Assembly (NCBI GenBank): GCA_036961345.1
Contig: JBALVT010000056.1
Span: forward strand, 1-21,896
Reading direction: 5' to 3'
Length of the DNA: 21,896 bases
Origin: JBALVT01 sp036961345
GTDB lineage: Bacteria > Pseudomonadota > Gammaproteobacteria > Pseudomonadales > Halieaceae
Made by a program: the position numbers and the translations under genes. Every line of letters starts with the position of its first letter. Position 1 is the stretch's first letter. This document shows positions 1-6,882 of this stretch, piece after piece. Under the pieces are notes generated by a model. It saw only the letters and a program-made list of their open reading frames with translations, made no database searches and was not told where the DNA came from.

Positions 1-1
1 G

Positions 2-1255
2 CTGACTAAAGTTATCGAGAGCTATGGCTTCAAGGACTATGTTGGCATCGGTGACGTTATCGGCGAGACGCGGGGCGGCTATCTCAATGACGACATCATC
101 GGTGCTCAGGCTCAGCACTGGCTACGAGGCAACGGTCAGAGTATGGACGAGCAGGGTAAGCCTTGGTGCCTGTCAGTCAACCTGGTTAATCCACACGACA
201 CCATGTTCTATAACACTGATGCTCCAGGTCAGAACGTCCAGGGTAATCCCAAGACGATGATGGACATTGCGCGTGACCCTAGTACATCGCTGTACCAGCA
301 GCAGTGGGATATCCAGCTACCAAAGAGCCGCCATGAACCCTTCAATGCGAAGGGACGTCCGCAAGCTCACCGGGAATACCAGTTGGGCCGTGGTGCTCTG
401 GTAGGCACCTTCCCTGATGAGGATGTGCGCTGGAGGCGATTGTTGAATTACTATCTCAACTGTATCCAGCAGTCTGACCGAGCGGTCGAGGGTATACTCG
501 ACGAGCTTGATGCCTTGGGTCTCGCGGACAACACGATCGTTGTAATGACGGCTGATCATGGTGAACTCGGCGGCTCTCATGGCACTCACGGTAAGGGCAG
601 CACCGCCTATCATGAGCAGAACCACGTACCACTAATCATCTCTCATCCTGGATATCCGGCCACGCATGGCCAGCAGTCCCTGGCGGTGACTTCACATCTT
701 GACCTGGCACCGACGTTAATAGACTGGACAGGTGCTGATTCTAAGCTACACGGTAAGAACTTGACACCGCTGCTAGAGAAGGGTGCAACAGCTGGAGTTA
801 ATGAGGTTAGGGCTGGGTCGCTCTACTGCTTCAACATGCTCATGTACAACGACAGCGACCTCCTGTTGAATATTCAGGCCTACCAGAACGCTGGCGGTGA
901 TCCGAAAAAGCTCGGGCAGCAGGGCTTCAAGCCTGATTTGACGAAGCGTGGTGCCATACGCAGCGTGTTTGACGGGCGGTACAAGTACAGTCGCTATTTC
1001 TCGCCCAAACAGCACAACCAGCCGCGCACCCTGGAGGGTATCTTCGAGCTGAACGACGTCGAGCTGTTCGATCTCGAGGCGGATCCGGACGAGATGCAGA
1101 ACCTTGCTGTCGACTCGAAGAAACACGGCGACCTGCTGCTGGCAATGAACGACAAGATGAATGCACTGATCGACACCGAGGTTGACGAGCCGGACAACGG
1201 CAGCTTCCTGCCCGGCAAGGACGCCAACTGGGCCGCCACGAAGTTCGATCCATAG
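2..1255 (+). CDS. Sulfatase, C-terminal part (5' end outside window)
   Basis: Member of the alkaline-phosphatase-like sulfatase family, hydrolysing a sulfate ester. The frame is open from base 2, so the N-terminus, including the CxAxR/SxAxR formylglycine motif, lies upstream of the window; 417 residues are visible. Family marks seen are LVNPHDTMFY (metal/substrate loop), ADNTIVVMTADHGELGG (the late Asp-His pair of the metal site), a short G-TH-GK stretch, VPLIISHPG and SHLDLAPTLIDWTG, and a C-terminal ELFDLEADPDEMQNLA, the usual sulfatase tail. This arrangement is closer to choline-sulfatase/N-sulfatase-like members than to the arylsulfatase at 8193, so it is not a simple duplicate of that gene. 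An internal ATG at 143 is not the true start because conserved sequence continues upstream. An attC-like hairpin begins 31 bases after the stop. The substrate cannot be told. Confidence is high for family. Confidence 0.9.
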   Translation: MTKVIESYGFKDYVGIGDVIGETRGGYLNDDIIGAQAQHWLRGNGQSMDEQGKPWCLSVNLVNPHDTMFYNTDAPGQNVQGNPKTMMDIARDPSTSLYQQQWDIQLPKSRHEPFNAKGRPQAHREYQLGRGALVGTFPDEDVRWRRLLNYYLNCIQQSDRAVEGILDELDALGLADNTIVVMTADHGELGGSHGTHGKGSTAYHEQNHVPLIISHPGYPATHGQQSLAVTSHLDLAPTLIDWTGADSKLHGKNLTPLLEKGATAGVNEVRAGSLYCFNMLMYNDSDLLLNIQAYQNAGGDPKKLGQQGFKPDLTKRGAIRSVFDGRYKYSRYFSPKQHNQPRTLEGIFELNDVELFDLEADPDEMQNLAVDSKKHGDLLLAMNDKMNALIDTEVDEPDNGSFLPGKDANWAATKFDP

Positions 1256-1285
1256 GGAAAATAGGGTATTTCCAGTCGGCTGGCA

Positions 1286-1343
1286 GCCTAACAAGGTTTT
1301 GCAGTCGACCGCTTACAGCGGCGACTGAATCCTAGCGTTAACG
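1286..1343 (+). repeat. attC-like recombination site (integron cassette site) candidate
   Basis: GCCTAAC (1286-1292) matches the R'' consensus RYYYAAC. It is followed by AAGG and a central imperfect palindrome: CAGTCGACCGCT (1302-1313), loop TAC, AGCGGCGACTG (1317-1327). This pairs fully except for one bulged A, the kind of extrahelical base attC sites carry. Outer AGG.TT pairs with AA.CCT, and the site closes with GCGTTAAC. The R' half GTTAACG departs from GTTRRRY in its last positions. It sits 31 bases after a stop codon, the usual position. No integrase gene is in the window, so a fortuitous stem-loop or a terminator-like hairpin without a U-tract remains possible. Confidence 0.38.
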
Positions 1344-1404
1344 TCCCTTATGTGGTGAAAGCAGACATCATATTTTAACGTCATCTCAAATATCATGAGT
1401 TGTG

Positions 1405-1489
1405 AAACTGACCACTTTTAGGTCTCAAAACTGAGCGACTTGATATATGTGAAACGCGATGCGAGTATTTGAATAGGCTCTCAAAACTG
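1405..1489. repeat. Short direct repeats resembling a decayed insertion-sequence end
   Basis: TCTCAAAACTG occurs exactly at 1423-1433 and 1479-1489, and a related GAAACTGACCACTTTTAG begins near 1405. Repeated AAACTG(A/C)-type units spaced by about 20 or more bases recall the multiple terminal repeats of IS21-family elements. No istA/istB remnant or target duplication is seen, so this is only a suggestion of an IS scar. Confidence 0.25.
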
Positions 1490-1618
1490 CCATATTCGGC
1501 GTGAGACCCTAGCTGCTACGCTGCGATTCCAAAACGACTCCTTTGTCCTCAGGCTGTGTCAAAAATCCCCAGCGAGGTCATATCGACCTGACCGGAGATG
1601 GATAGAAATGAAACCTGA

Positions 1619-2104
1619 TCAGCTGTCGCCTGTTTGACCCAGCAGCAGGTAGTCGGTGCCGGAGCCGCTGCCACCCGTCACAGACCTGAGACGTAATTCG
1701 GCATTGAGCAGGGCCGCCAGGGCGACTGCACAGTCAGTACCTAGAGCAATGTCGATCAGGGGCTGATCTACGAAAACCACGGAGCTGCTGAAGGAGGTAA
1801 CCAATACGGCACCGTCAGTAGCTTCGCAATGCATCATCACCACCGCAGCATCGTCCGAACCTTCGGGGTCGTCGGGGCCTGATTCCCCAGCATCTTCACA
1901 ATATCCTTCCGTATCACCATGATTCATGTGAGCATTCAATCCCGGCGCACCGACAGAAATTGACTTTGCACCCTTGTGACACAGTACGACCTTTTCTTTA
2001 TCCGTTCCGGCACCCTCATCGTCCTCGTGATCGTCAGCCAACGCGGTCAGGGAAACCCCCGAAAGGGTCAAGAGAAGTATGGCCGATAGCAATTTGTTCA
2101 TCAT
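1619..2104 (-). CDS. Secreted protein with CHKG...AHMNHGD motif, hypothetical
   Basis: A 161-residue exported protein of unknown function. Start ATG at 2104 is chosen because GGGGA lies six bases upstream; a TTG at 2110 would fall too close to that site. The N-terminus MMNKLLSAILLLTLSGVSLTALA is a classic signal peptide ending in ALA. The mature part starts with an acidic DDHEDDEGAG stretch and then KVVLCHKG...NAHMNHGDTEGYC. This C-H-...-AHxxHGD-x-x-G-x-C pattern is found in many bacterial secreted or surface proteins, often near acidic low-complexity or repeat segments, and may bind metal (inference). A second half with CEATDGAVLV and GTDCAVALAALLNAELRL provides further cysteines that could form disulfides. 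It shares a 12-base upstream motif with the next secreted gene at 2905. No assigned role. Confidence 0.75.
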   Translation of the reverse strand: MMNKLLSAILLLTLSGVSLTALADDHEDDEGAGTDKEKVVLCHKGAKSISVGAPGLNAHMNHGDTEGYCEDAGESGPDDPEGSDDAAVVMMHCEATDGAVLVTSFSSSVVFVDQPLIDIALGTDCAVALAALLNAELRLRSVTGGSGSGTDYLLLGQTGDS

Positions 2105-2202
2105 GGTCAATCCCCAAATTAAATTTCAGACCGGTGTATCCTGCCTGAGTGTTTTCAGTATAAGGAAAACAACTCCACAAAAAAGGCATCTCGCTATCAC
2201 AT

Positions 2203-2214
2203 TTTTCTATTTCA
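2203..2214 (-). promoter_or_regulatory. Shared operator-like motif ATGAAATAGAAA (copy 1)
   Basis: On the minus strand ATGAAATAGAAA lies about 100 bases upstream of the 2104 start codon. The same 12-mer on the same strand lies upstream of the other secreted-protein gene (3034-3045). Surrounding DNA is AT-rich, consistent with a promoter region. Function as a regulator site is inferred from the sharing alone. Confidence 0.35.
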
Positions 2215-2340
2215 TGGTATTCCTAAAAGATATAACTAACAGGACCGGTTTTTTTTAGCGGACGCTGGCAGTTGGGGGAAGACCAGAAATGACTAACCTT
2301 TTCCTATCCCATTAAAGTTAGTAATTCGCGTGTGGACGAG

Positions 2341-2368
2341 ATAAAAAAAACGGCATGAATGCCGTTTT
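2341..2368 (-). terminator. Rho-independent terminator of the 2905 gene
   Basis: The perfect 10-bp stem AAAACGGCAT / ATGCCGTTTT has a two-base loop (2347-2368). Read on the minus strand it is followed by a run of eight T residues, and it begins 27 bases beyond the stop at 2396. A weaker plus-strand activity is possible because TTTTATTAT follows on that side. It separates the transcripts of the two secreted-protein genes. Confidence 0.85.
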
Positions 2369-2395
2369 ATTATCGTGAGTACAGGTATAAAAGTG

Positions 2396-2905
2396 CTAGG
2401 GCTTGACGCACAGCGAGCCAGACAGGCCAAATTCATTACTACCGGTGCCATTGGTGTTGAGGTAGCCCGTCGCTATAATTTCTCCAGTCGAATTCTTGAA
2501 CATCTTGCTGCCCCAGAAGTTGCTGATGACTTCGACTACGGGCACAGGTTCACTACCAGTTGGATCTCCATAAAGTGTAGCTTGGTCTCCTGTTGTCTCT
2601 ATCTCTGCACCCTTCTCGAAGGTAATGTCATGGTCCAGCAACACAACAGGAGGAAAAGCGCCGTCTACTGAGCCGGTGATCTTCCCGACGACCGCACCCG
2701 TCTGGTCAAAGAGTACCCTGCCACTTTTTACGGAGGTCAGTTGCATATCGATGGTCCCGATCTGCATAGCTGCAGGAATGCTCTGTGTATTTACCGTTCC
2801 CGATACGTCAACTAGCTTAAAGTTTTGTTCGCACTCGCCCGCCATAACATTCGTGGCCACCATTGATAAAATTGCCACTGATACCGCTATATTTCCCTTT
2901 TTCAT
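2396..2905 (-). CDS. Secreted hypothetical protein
   Basis: A 169-residue exported protein; no family recognised. Start ATG at 2905 is preferred over an upstream in-frame codon at 3067 because GGGGA sits eight bases before it and a signal peptide begins exactly there: MKKGNIAVSVAILSMVATNVMA, with likely cleavage before GECEQN. The mature part is rich in Gly, Val, Thr and Asp, with alternating hydrophobic residues (LVDVSGTVNTQSIP, IGTIDMQLTSVKSGRVLFD, AVVGKITGSVDG), suggesting a beta-sandwich or barrel fold. Cysteines occur near both ends of the mature chain (GECEQN and SGSLCVKP) and could bridge. It is transcribed alone, ending at the terminator at 2341-2368, and carries the motif shared with the 2104 gene upstream. 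Role unknown. Confidence 0.75.
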   Translation of the reverse strand: MKKGNIAVSVAILSMVATNVMAGECEQNFKLVDVSGTVNTQSIPAAMQIGTIDMQLTSVKSGRVLFDQTGAVVGKITGSVDGAFPPVVLLDHDITFEKGAEIETTGDQATLYGDPTGSEPVPVVEVISNFWGSKMFKNSTGEIIATGYLNTNGTGSNEFGLSGSLCVKP

Positions 2906-3257
2906 ATTGCTTGTCCCCAGAGTTATTGTTCTATATTTAGTCATTTTTTTGACGCAAGTAGGCGATCTCCAATTCATTGGAGATGCAAAAATATAAACAT
3001 GGTTATAGAAATGAAATAGCCCCAACATCAGTGTTTCTATTTCATTGCTCGTCTCGCCAATGCGCAACTCGTATTACACCTAAATGAAATTCAGATAGGG
3101 CTAACACGCCGATGCAGTATCCAGTGGGCTGTATGAAAGTGCAATTTCTTTTTGGTTATACCATGATAGTCGGTACAGTTATTACTGCTCAAGACGCTGA
3201 TAACCTCATAGTCGTTCCTCTAGAGCAACAAACTCAGATGGATTTCCAGCCCCCAGG
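2906..3257. other. Intergenic/promoter region of the 2905 gene
   Basis: 352 bases with no supported gene. It contains the inverted repeat AATGAAATAG (3010-3019) / CTATTTCATT (3037-3046) and AT-rich DNA consistent with a promoter for the minus-strand gene. A plus-strand open frame at 3112-3390 is antisense to the GFA gene and has no ribosome site. Confidence 0.6.
3005..3046 (-). promoter_or_regulatory. Dyad operator-like site with motif ATGAAATAGAAA (copy 2)
   Basis: AATGAAATAG (3010-3019) and CTATTTCATT (3037-3046) are perfect 10-base inverted arms separated by 17 bases. The right arm on the minus strand reads ATGAAATAGAAA (3045 to 3034), identical to the site upstream of the 2104 gene. The dyad lies about 100-140 bases before the 2905 start codon. 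A dimeric regulator site or an mRNA leader hairpin are both possible. Confidence 0.4.
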
Positions 3258-3728
3258 TCAGCTGGTTTCATCTTCATCTTTGACGGAAGCCCACAACTCG
3301 GTTAGCCAAGGCGCATCTGCGGTCGCTAACTGCGGCACACCTTCTCTCAGCGGTATCCAATCGGGCAGGTGGCTTTCTATACCAAAATAATGACCTGGGC
3401 CTTCGAAGGAATCAGGGTGATCCAGTGTTCCGATGAATATTGAGCGTGTAGCTGTAAATTCGCCCGCAACATATCGCATCATCAAAGAGGTGCCGCAATC
3501 TGCACAGAAACATCGCTCGATAATGGCCGAGGTCCTAAATGTCTTGGGTTGACCTTTGGTAAAACAAAATGAACTTTCTTCAAAAAATACGCCCATGGCC
3601 GCCGCACTGCCAGACCATCTTTGGCACATTCGGCAATGGCACATTCCGCTGCCTGTAGATGCTTTTGTAGATTCGTATCGAATTGCTCCGCAATAACACC
3701 CACCCGTTATTTTCTGGTCAGGACTCAT
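3258..3728 (-). CDS. GFA / CENP-V family zinc protein
   Basis: A member of the glutathione-dependent formaldehyde-activating enzyme (GFA) superfamily, 156 residues, the usual length. All zinc-binding cysteines of the fold are present: GGCYCGAIRYE (C11, C13), CHCRMCQRW (C30, C32, C35) and CFCADCGTSL (C73, C75, C78). Most proteins of this family are not proven Gfa enzymes; the actual substrate (a glutathione or other thiol adduct) is unknown, and the protein should act in the cytoplasm as it has no signal peptide. The ATG at 3728 is preceded by a GAGAGGAA Shine-Dalgarno region. It stands alone: no alcohol dehydrogenase or S-formylglutathione hydrolase partner is nearby, which weakens a formaldehyde role. 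Confidence 0.9.
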   Translation of the reverse strand: MSPDQKITGGCYCGAIRYESTKASTGSGMCHCRMCQRWSGSAAAMGVFFEESSFCFTKGQPKTFRTSAIIERCFCADCGTSLMMRYVAGEFTATRSIFIGTLDHPDSFEGPGHYFGIESHLPDWIPLREGVPQLATADAPWLTELWASVKDEDETS

Positions 3729-4055
3729 AGAATTCCTCTCTTCCGCCGAACGCTGGAGGAGTAAATTCCTACGAACCGATGCAGAAAGCTTCTAGCGCAA
3801 CCGGCCGCGTTCAGTCGATACCTATTCGTTGGCATGGCAGACTCCGAAAGTCCGTTCTCGGAGTATTTTTGCCTTCCCTCCCAAATGGCTGAAGGGCAGC
3901 TCTCTGAGTATAGTCCCTGTCCTGGCGGTTGCCTCTCTTCGGCAGCTGCGTCCTAAATCCGGTCGTATGGTCTACAATGACCCGAGGGTCTGCTTTCGAC
4001 TCACAGCGAATATTTGTCTATTTTTATTGGAGAATGGGTAACAAGGGGAAGGAGT
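3729..4055. other. Intergenic gap between GFA and MNWDA-protein genes
   Basis: 327 bases without a supported gene. It carries the promoter side of the minus-strand GFA gene, a stem-loop with a T-run at 3841-3869, and a sequence near 3975-4018 (GGTCTGCTTTCGACTCAC and onward) that may belong to the degenerate intergenic repeats seen at 5553 and 6933. Confidence 0.5.
3841..3869 (+). terminator. Possible terminator hairpin
   Basis: ACTCCGA (3841-3847) pairs perfectly with TCGGAGT (3858-3864) around a 10-base loop and is followed by ATTTTT. It has the form of an intrinsic terminator for plus-strand transcription, but no plus-strand gene ends close upstream, so it may stop spurious transcription before the gene at 4056 or be fortuitous. 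Confidence 0.35.
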
Positions 4056-4604
4056 ATGAACTGGGATGCGATCGGTGCGATTGGGGTGATTGCTACGCTT
4101 GGATATCTTGCGATCCAGACCAAACATAACACTCGCGCAGTAAATGCTTCTACCTTTCAAGGGAACACATCAATATGGCAAGACATGTTCTTGGCACTCG
4201 CTGGCGCCGACGCCCCAGAGGCATTTGCTCAGGGAATGCGGGGTAACCGGGACATTGATTCTCTCACATTCCAAAAATTCTGGATGGTCTGTCGCACACT
4301 GTTCCTCAACTTCGAGAATCAATACTATCAATACCGCCAAGGTACCCTTGACGAGGAAGCATTCAAGGGGTACGAGGATTCCATGTGCGATATGGTGCTC
4401 TCGTGGCCAGGTATTCGCGCATGGTGGCCATTGAATCACAACAGCTACGGAAAGGCTTATGTGGAATACATCGAAAGGCTGTTGACTTCTACCCAGGAAA
4501 GCGCCGCACAAAGAGTCGATAACCCCGGTGAGTCGTTCACGAAATGGCTTGCAGTTCTAGGACACGATCCCGGACCAGCGCCTACTAGGTTTGATGAACC
4601 TTGA
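4056..4604 (+). CDS. MNWDA-type small membrane-anchored protein, copy 1
   Basis: A 182-residue hypothetical protein. Start ATG at 4056 is supported by AAGGGG seven bases upstream and by the exact MNWDA(I/L)GAI opening shared with the protein at 7058. One membrane segment follows directly (about residues 5-20, IGAIGVIATLGYLAIQ), with no cleavable signal, so the bulk probably sits in the cytoplasm behind an N-terminal anchor (topology inferred). The soluble part is helical, with conserved-looking features: a W in NTSIWQDMF, an RTLFLNFENQYYQYRQG stretch, and a SWPGIRAWWP motif matching AGSPGIKEYV in the paralogue. Proteins of this kind are common uncharacterised genes in marine proteobacteria, to my knowledge. 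It is monocistronic, lying between long non-coding stretches. Function unknown. Confidence 0.75.
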   Translation: MNWDAIGAIGVIATLGYLAIQTKHNTRAVNASTFQGNTSIWQDMFLALAGADAPEAFAQGMRGNRDIDSLTFQKFWMVCRTLFLNFENQYYQYRQGTLDEEAFKGYEDSMCDMVLSWPGIRAWWPLNHNSYGKAYVEYIERLLTSTQESAAQRVDNPGESFTKWLAVLGHDPGPAPTRFDEP

Positions 4605-5144
4605 TAGCTGCTACGCGCAGCATATCTTGGTAGCGTGACCTTTCAACGCAATTCCAAGTTCCGATCAGTCAATGCCTTTTGGAGCACACAAGGGCCGTTC
4701 ATATAGTTGAAATCGGGGGCTCTCGAACGGCCGTTGTGTGGTGACTACGGAGAGGACCAGGATGTCCGTAATGTCCTGAGGGTGTGTGAAAACGCGCTTT
4801 CGACACAGAAAAGACATTTCCTTCCCAGCAAAACTTGGCAAGCCTCGCTTAACTGCTACTTCCGCAAACACGTGAAAGCGGGAAGGGCAGAAAATTACTT
4901 AACATAGTCCTTCCGTCCCATTCTCAACCATACTCTTGGTAGCTGGCAGGTCTCTGTCAGTGAGAGAGGGGCATGCACCCGCGGGCAACGAATATTTGCG
5001 CCATAACACGCGATGTTCACAGGTTTCAGCTGCTGTCGTTTGAGCCATAAGGTGGCGTTGCATCAAGATCAGGCGTTTGGTAGCAAGCCGAGCTGTGTAT
5101 CGGGGTGCAAAAGGCGATGGACGGGTGAGATTACAGAGTTCAAC
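4605..5144. other. Long non-coding stretch with a strong inverted repeat
   Basis: 540 bases with no gene I can support. Apart from the inverted repeat at 4685-4740, I see only short open frames without ribosome sites. No toxin-like partner for the AbrB-type gene at 5145 could be found here on the minus strand. Confidence 0.55.
4685..4740. repeat. 16-base near-perfect inverted repeat
   Basis: CACACAAGGGCCGTTC (4685-4700) is complementary to GAACGGCCGTTGTGTG (4725-4740) with one mismatch, enclosing a 24-base loop. There is no T-run after either arm, so it is not a typical terminator. The right arm's CTCTCGAACGG context is repeated at 5556-5566. It could be the ends of a small mobile scar or a structured RNA. 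Confidence 0.6.
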
Positions 5145-5351
5145 TCACGCGTCTTCCTCGTGCATTTGGGCATCCACCAGTACCATTAGCTCCACCTGTT
5201 TCTTGTCATGGCGGGCTAGGCGGTAGCTGCCGTCGGCCATCTCGGCTAAAAACAGATAGTCGCCGATTTTTGCCTGCAAGGCGTCGATGACCTCCTCGGG
5301 AAGGACAACGCCGGCGTGGCCATCGATATCAAAAATTTTCAGTTCTATCAT
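5145..5351 (-). CDS. AbrB/MazE-like (SpoVT-AbrB fold) antitoxin-type protein
   Basis: A 68-residue protein with the swapped-hairpin DNA-binding pattern of the AbrB/MazE family: MIELKIFDIDGHAGVVLPEEVIDALQAKIGDYLFLAE. VLPEEV and the KIGD turn are the conserved core. The acidic tail (VDAQMHEEDA) resembles antitoxin C-termini that wrap a toxin. The ATG at 5351 has a strong GGGAGG site eight bases upstream. In the standard toxin-antitoxin arrangement a toxin gene follows immediately; here the next 500 bases on this strand contain none, so it appears to be an orphan antitoxin or a stand-alone regulator. A 58-codon ORF ends just upstream (5358) and could be co-transcribed. Negative self-regulation through its promoter is usual for the family. 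Confidence 0.8.
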   Translation of the reverse strand: MIELKIFDIDGHAGVVLPEEVIDALQAKIGDYLFLAEMADGSYRLARHDKKQVELMVLVDAQMHEEDA

Positions 5352-5357
5352 GGTTGC

Positions 5358-5534
5358 TTACCTCCCGGAATGCACAGGGCTATATCTCTCAGAATAGTAC
5401 AACAAAACCTCACTGTCGGTTCTTCGGCGGACATCAACCGCTCCCCCAACAAAAATGGGTTCACCGAGCACAATCGCTATTCCCGCTATCACCACAGGCG
5501 GTGTGAGGGTCTTCTTTGTGGTGTTTGCTGCCAT
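5358..5534 (-). CDS. Small ORF upstream of the AbrB-like gene (58 aa), uncertain
   Basis: An open frame starting at ATG 5534 reads MAANTTKKTLTPPVVIAGIA then a hydrophobic, Gly/Val-rich part and a basic VDVRRRTDSEVLLYYSERY, stopping at TAA 5358, six bases before the AbrB-type start. The AbrB ribosome site GGGAGG overlaps its last codons, the spacing expected of two translationally coupled genes. The frame stays open a further 28 or so codons upstream of the ATG. Against it: no clear Shine-Dalgarno site and no recognised homologue. It may be a small hydrophobic protein in the position usually held by a partner gene, or a chance frame. Confidence 0.3.
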   Translation of the reverse strand: MAANTTKKTLTPPVVIAGIAIVLGEPIFVGGAVDVRRRTDSEVLLYYSERYSPVHSGR

Positions 5535-5570
5535 TCGAGTGGACGGCCCAGGTGACTCTCGAACGGTAGC
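5527..5570. repeat. Imperfect inverted repeat
   Basis: GCTGCCATTCGAG (5527-5539) pairs with CTCGAACGGTAGC (5558-5570) with one true mismatch and one G-U pair, with an 18-base loop. It overlaps the start of the small ORF at 5534 and contains the CTCTCGAACGG string also found at 4720-4730. Confidence 0.45.
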
Positions 5571-5778
5571 TTTGTCCTGGAAGCGGTCGTTTTCGCTAAT
5601 GATTAAGACGCGAGGGAATTAGGTAAAATGACCCTAGTCTTGCAAGTTATAGAGAAATCTAAGCTAAAACGCTATCGGTTTGCGCATGGCGTGGAGAGTC
5701 ATTATATTGGCGTCACCACATTGTGATCTTAAACGGCACATCGAACGTATCGAACTAATATTACCAAGGGAGTGCAAC

Positions 5779-6837
5779 ATGAAAACCACACAAGCATCTT
5801 TACTTCTTATCGCTGCAATGACGGCCAACACGGCCATAGCTCAGCCTGTAGATAACTTAGACGACTTCTTTTCGCCCCAGGGAGAGGCTGTAACCCGAGC
5901 CAGCTACCCTACTGACGAGACATCTCACCAGTTGTTAAAAAACCAAGATCTTGTGGGCGTAAATAACTTATTACACAAGCGTCAGCTCACTCCCACCGAC
6001 CAGCAACCTGTCGTGCGCATGAACCGCGATACTTATTATTCATTTGCTGTAGTTGACGTCTCCAAAGGCGCAACCATAAGCATGCCGAAGGTTCCAGAAG
6101 GTAAGTATATGTCCGTACAGCCTGTAACTGAAGACCACCGTATTCAACCTATGTTCTACGGTCCTGGTACATTTGAATTGACTACGCACACAGGCAGTCA
6201 CGTTTATGTGGTTGTTCGGCTCGACGCTACTTTCACGGAAGCAGAAGCAGCTAAATTCCAAGATCAAATGGCAATTAGCGCGGCGAGCAGCAATCCGTTC
6301 AAAGCCGAGCCTGTGAATCAAAAGTCATTTACGGCAGTTGAAGATGTTTTGAAAGCTCAGATGCCAGCCATCACCGAACGCGATGGAAAAGATGCTCTGG
6401 TCGGGATGTTTACAGCACCTACTGATGCGTCGAACAAGTTATTCACGCAAGAGAAGTACGAAGTGGGTGCGGCAATCGGCTGGGGTGGCGCACAGGATAA
6501 CGACAACATCTACGAAGTATCGGGTAATTATCCTGCAGATGTCTGCCACAAAGCCACATTTCAGGACCCCAAGAACAGAGCGTTTTGGTCTATAACTGTG
6601 TATGACAAGGCCGGATTCATGTTTAACGATCTGGCCAATCTAAGCTCTAACACGGCTACGCCTAATGCTGACGGCACTTATACAATCAGTTTTGGATGTG
6701 GTGGCAAGGCTCCCAATAACATCGAAACCGCTAATGATTCTGGTGTGTTCAACTTGGGCATACGTCATTATCAGCCTAGCGAACTGGTTAGTGTGGAGGG
6801 GTTTCGGATTCTGCCTACTGTAAAAGCGGTTAAGTAG
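5779..6837 (+). CDS. DUF1254/DUF1214 family periplasmic protein
   Basis: A 352-residue exported protein of the DUF1254 family. ATG 5779 is chosen over upstream codons because AGGGAG lies six bases before it and a signal peptide starts there (MKTTQASLLLIAAMTANTAIA, cleaved before QPVDN). The family hallmark RMNRDTYYSFAVVDVSKGA is at about residues 78-96, followed by YMSVQPVTEDHRIQPMFYGPGTFELT and VYVVVRLDATF. The C-terminal third has the DUF1214-like PKNRAFWSITVYDKAGFMF block. The domain's biochemical role is unknown; members are periplasmic and widespread in marine proteobacteria. Two cysteines (VCHKAT and SFGCGGKA) are in the mature chain. It is monocistronic and followed by an attC-like pair of half-sites (6883-6990). 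Confidence 0.85.
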   Translation: MKTTQASLLLIAAMTANTAIAQPVDNLDDFFSPQGEAVTRASYPTDETSHQLLKNQDLVGVNNLLHKRQLTPTDQQPVVRMNRDTYYSFAVVDVSKGATISMPKVPEGKYMSVQPVTEDHRIQPMFYGPGTFELTTHTGSHVYVVVRLDATFTEAEAAKFQDQMAISAASSNPFKAEPVNQKSFTAVEDVLKAQMPAITERDGKDALVGMFTAPTDASNKLFTQEKYEVGAAIGWGGAQDNDNIYEVSGNYPADVCHKATFQDPKNRAFWSITVYDKAGFMFNDLANLSSNTATPNADGTYTISFGCGGKAPNNIETANDSGVFNLGIRHYQPSELVSVEGFRILPTVKAVK

Positions 6838-6882
6838 GATTTTTATCGGTGGGCGGCCCTCGGAGCGAGGACGTCCATCCAC

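Larger units (their letters stand above)
1256..1618. other. Intergenic gap with attC-like hairpin and IS-end-like repeats
   Basis: This is a 363-base stretch without a convincing gene. It holds the attC-like structure at 1286-1343, a set of AAACTG-containing direct repeats at about 1405-1489, and a copy of ATAGAAATGAAA at 1602-1613 that also occurs at 3005-3016. No transposase fragment is recognisable in any frame. Confidence 0.6.

Noticed and set aside
773..1294. Long minus-strand frame opposite the first sulfatase
   Set aside because: A mirror of sulfatase codon structure; the plus strand carries clear family motifs.
1572..1590. AGGTC/GACCT small hairpin as terminator for the 1619-2104 gene
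   Set aside because: Only a 5-bp stem, and the T-run is displaced more than ten bases from it.
3112..3390. Plus-strand 92-codon frame overlapping the GFA gene
   Set aside because: It is antisense to a well-supported Zn-protein gene for its second half, has no ribosome site, and shows no domain.
5050..5125. Minus-strand peptide-like frame after the AbrB-type gene as a toxin remnant
   Set aside because: Only about 35 open codons without a start or recognised toxin motif.
5680..5778. Upstream extension of the DUF1254 protein
   Set aside because: Signal peptide and AGGGAG ribosome site both point to ATG 5779.
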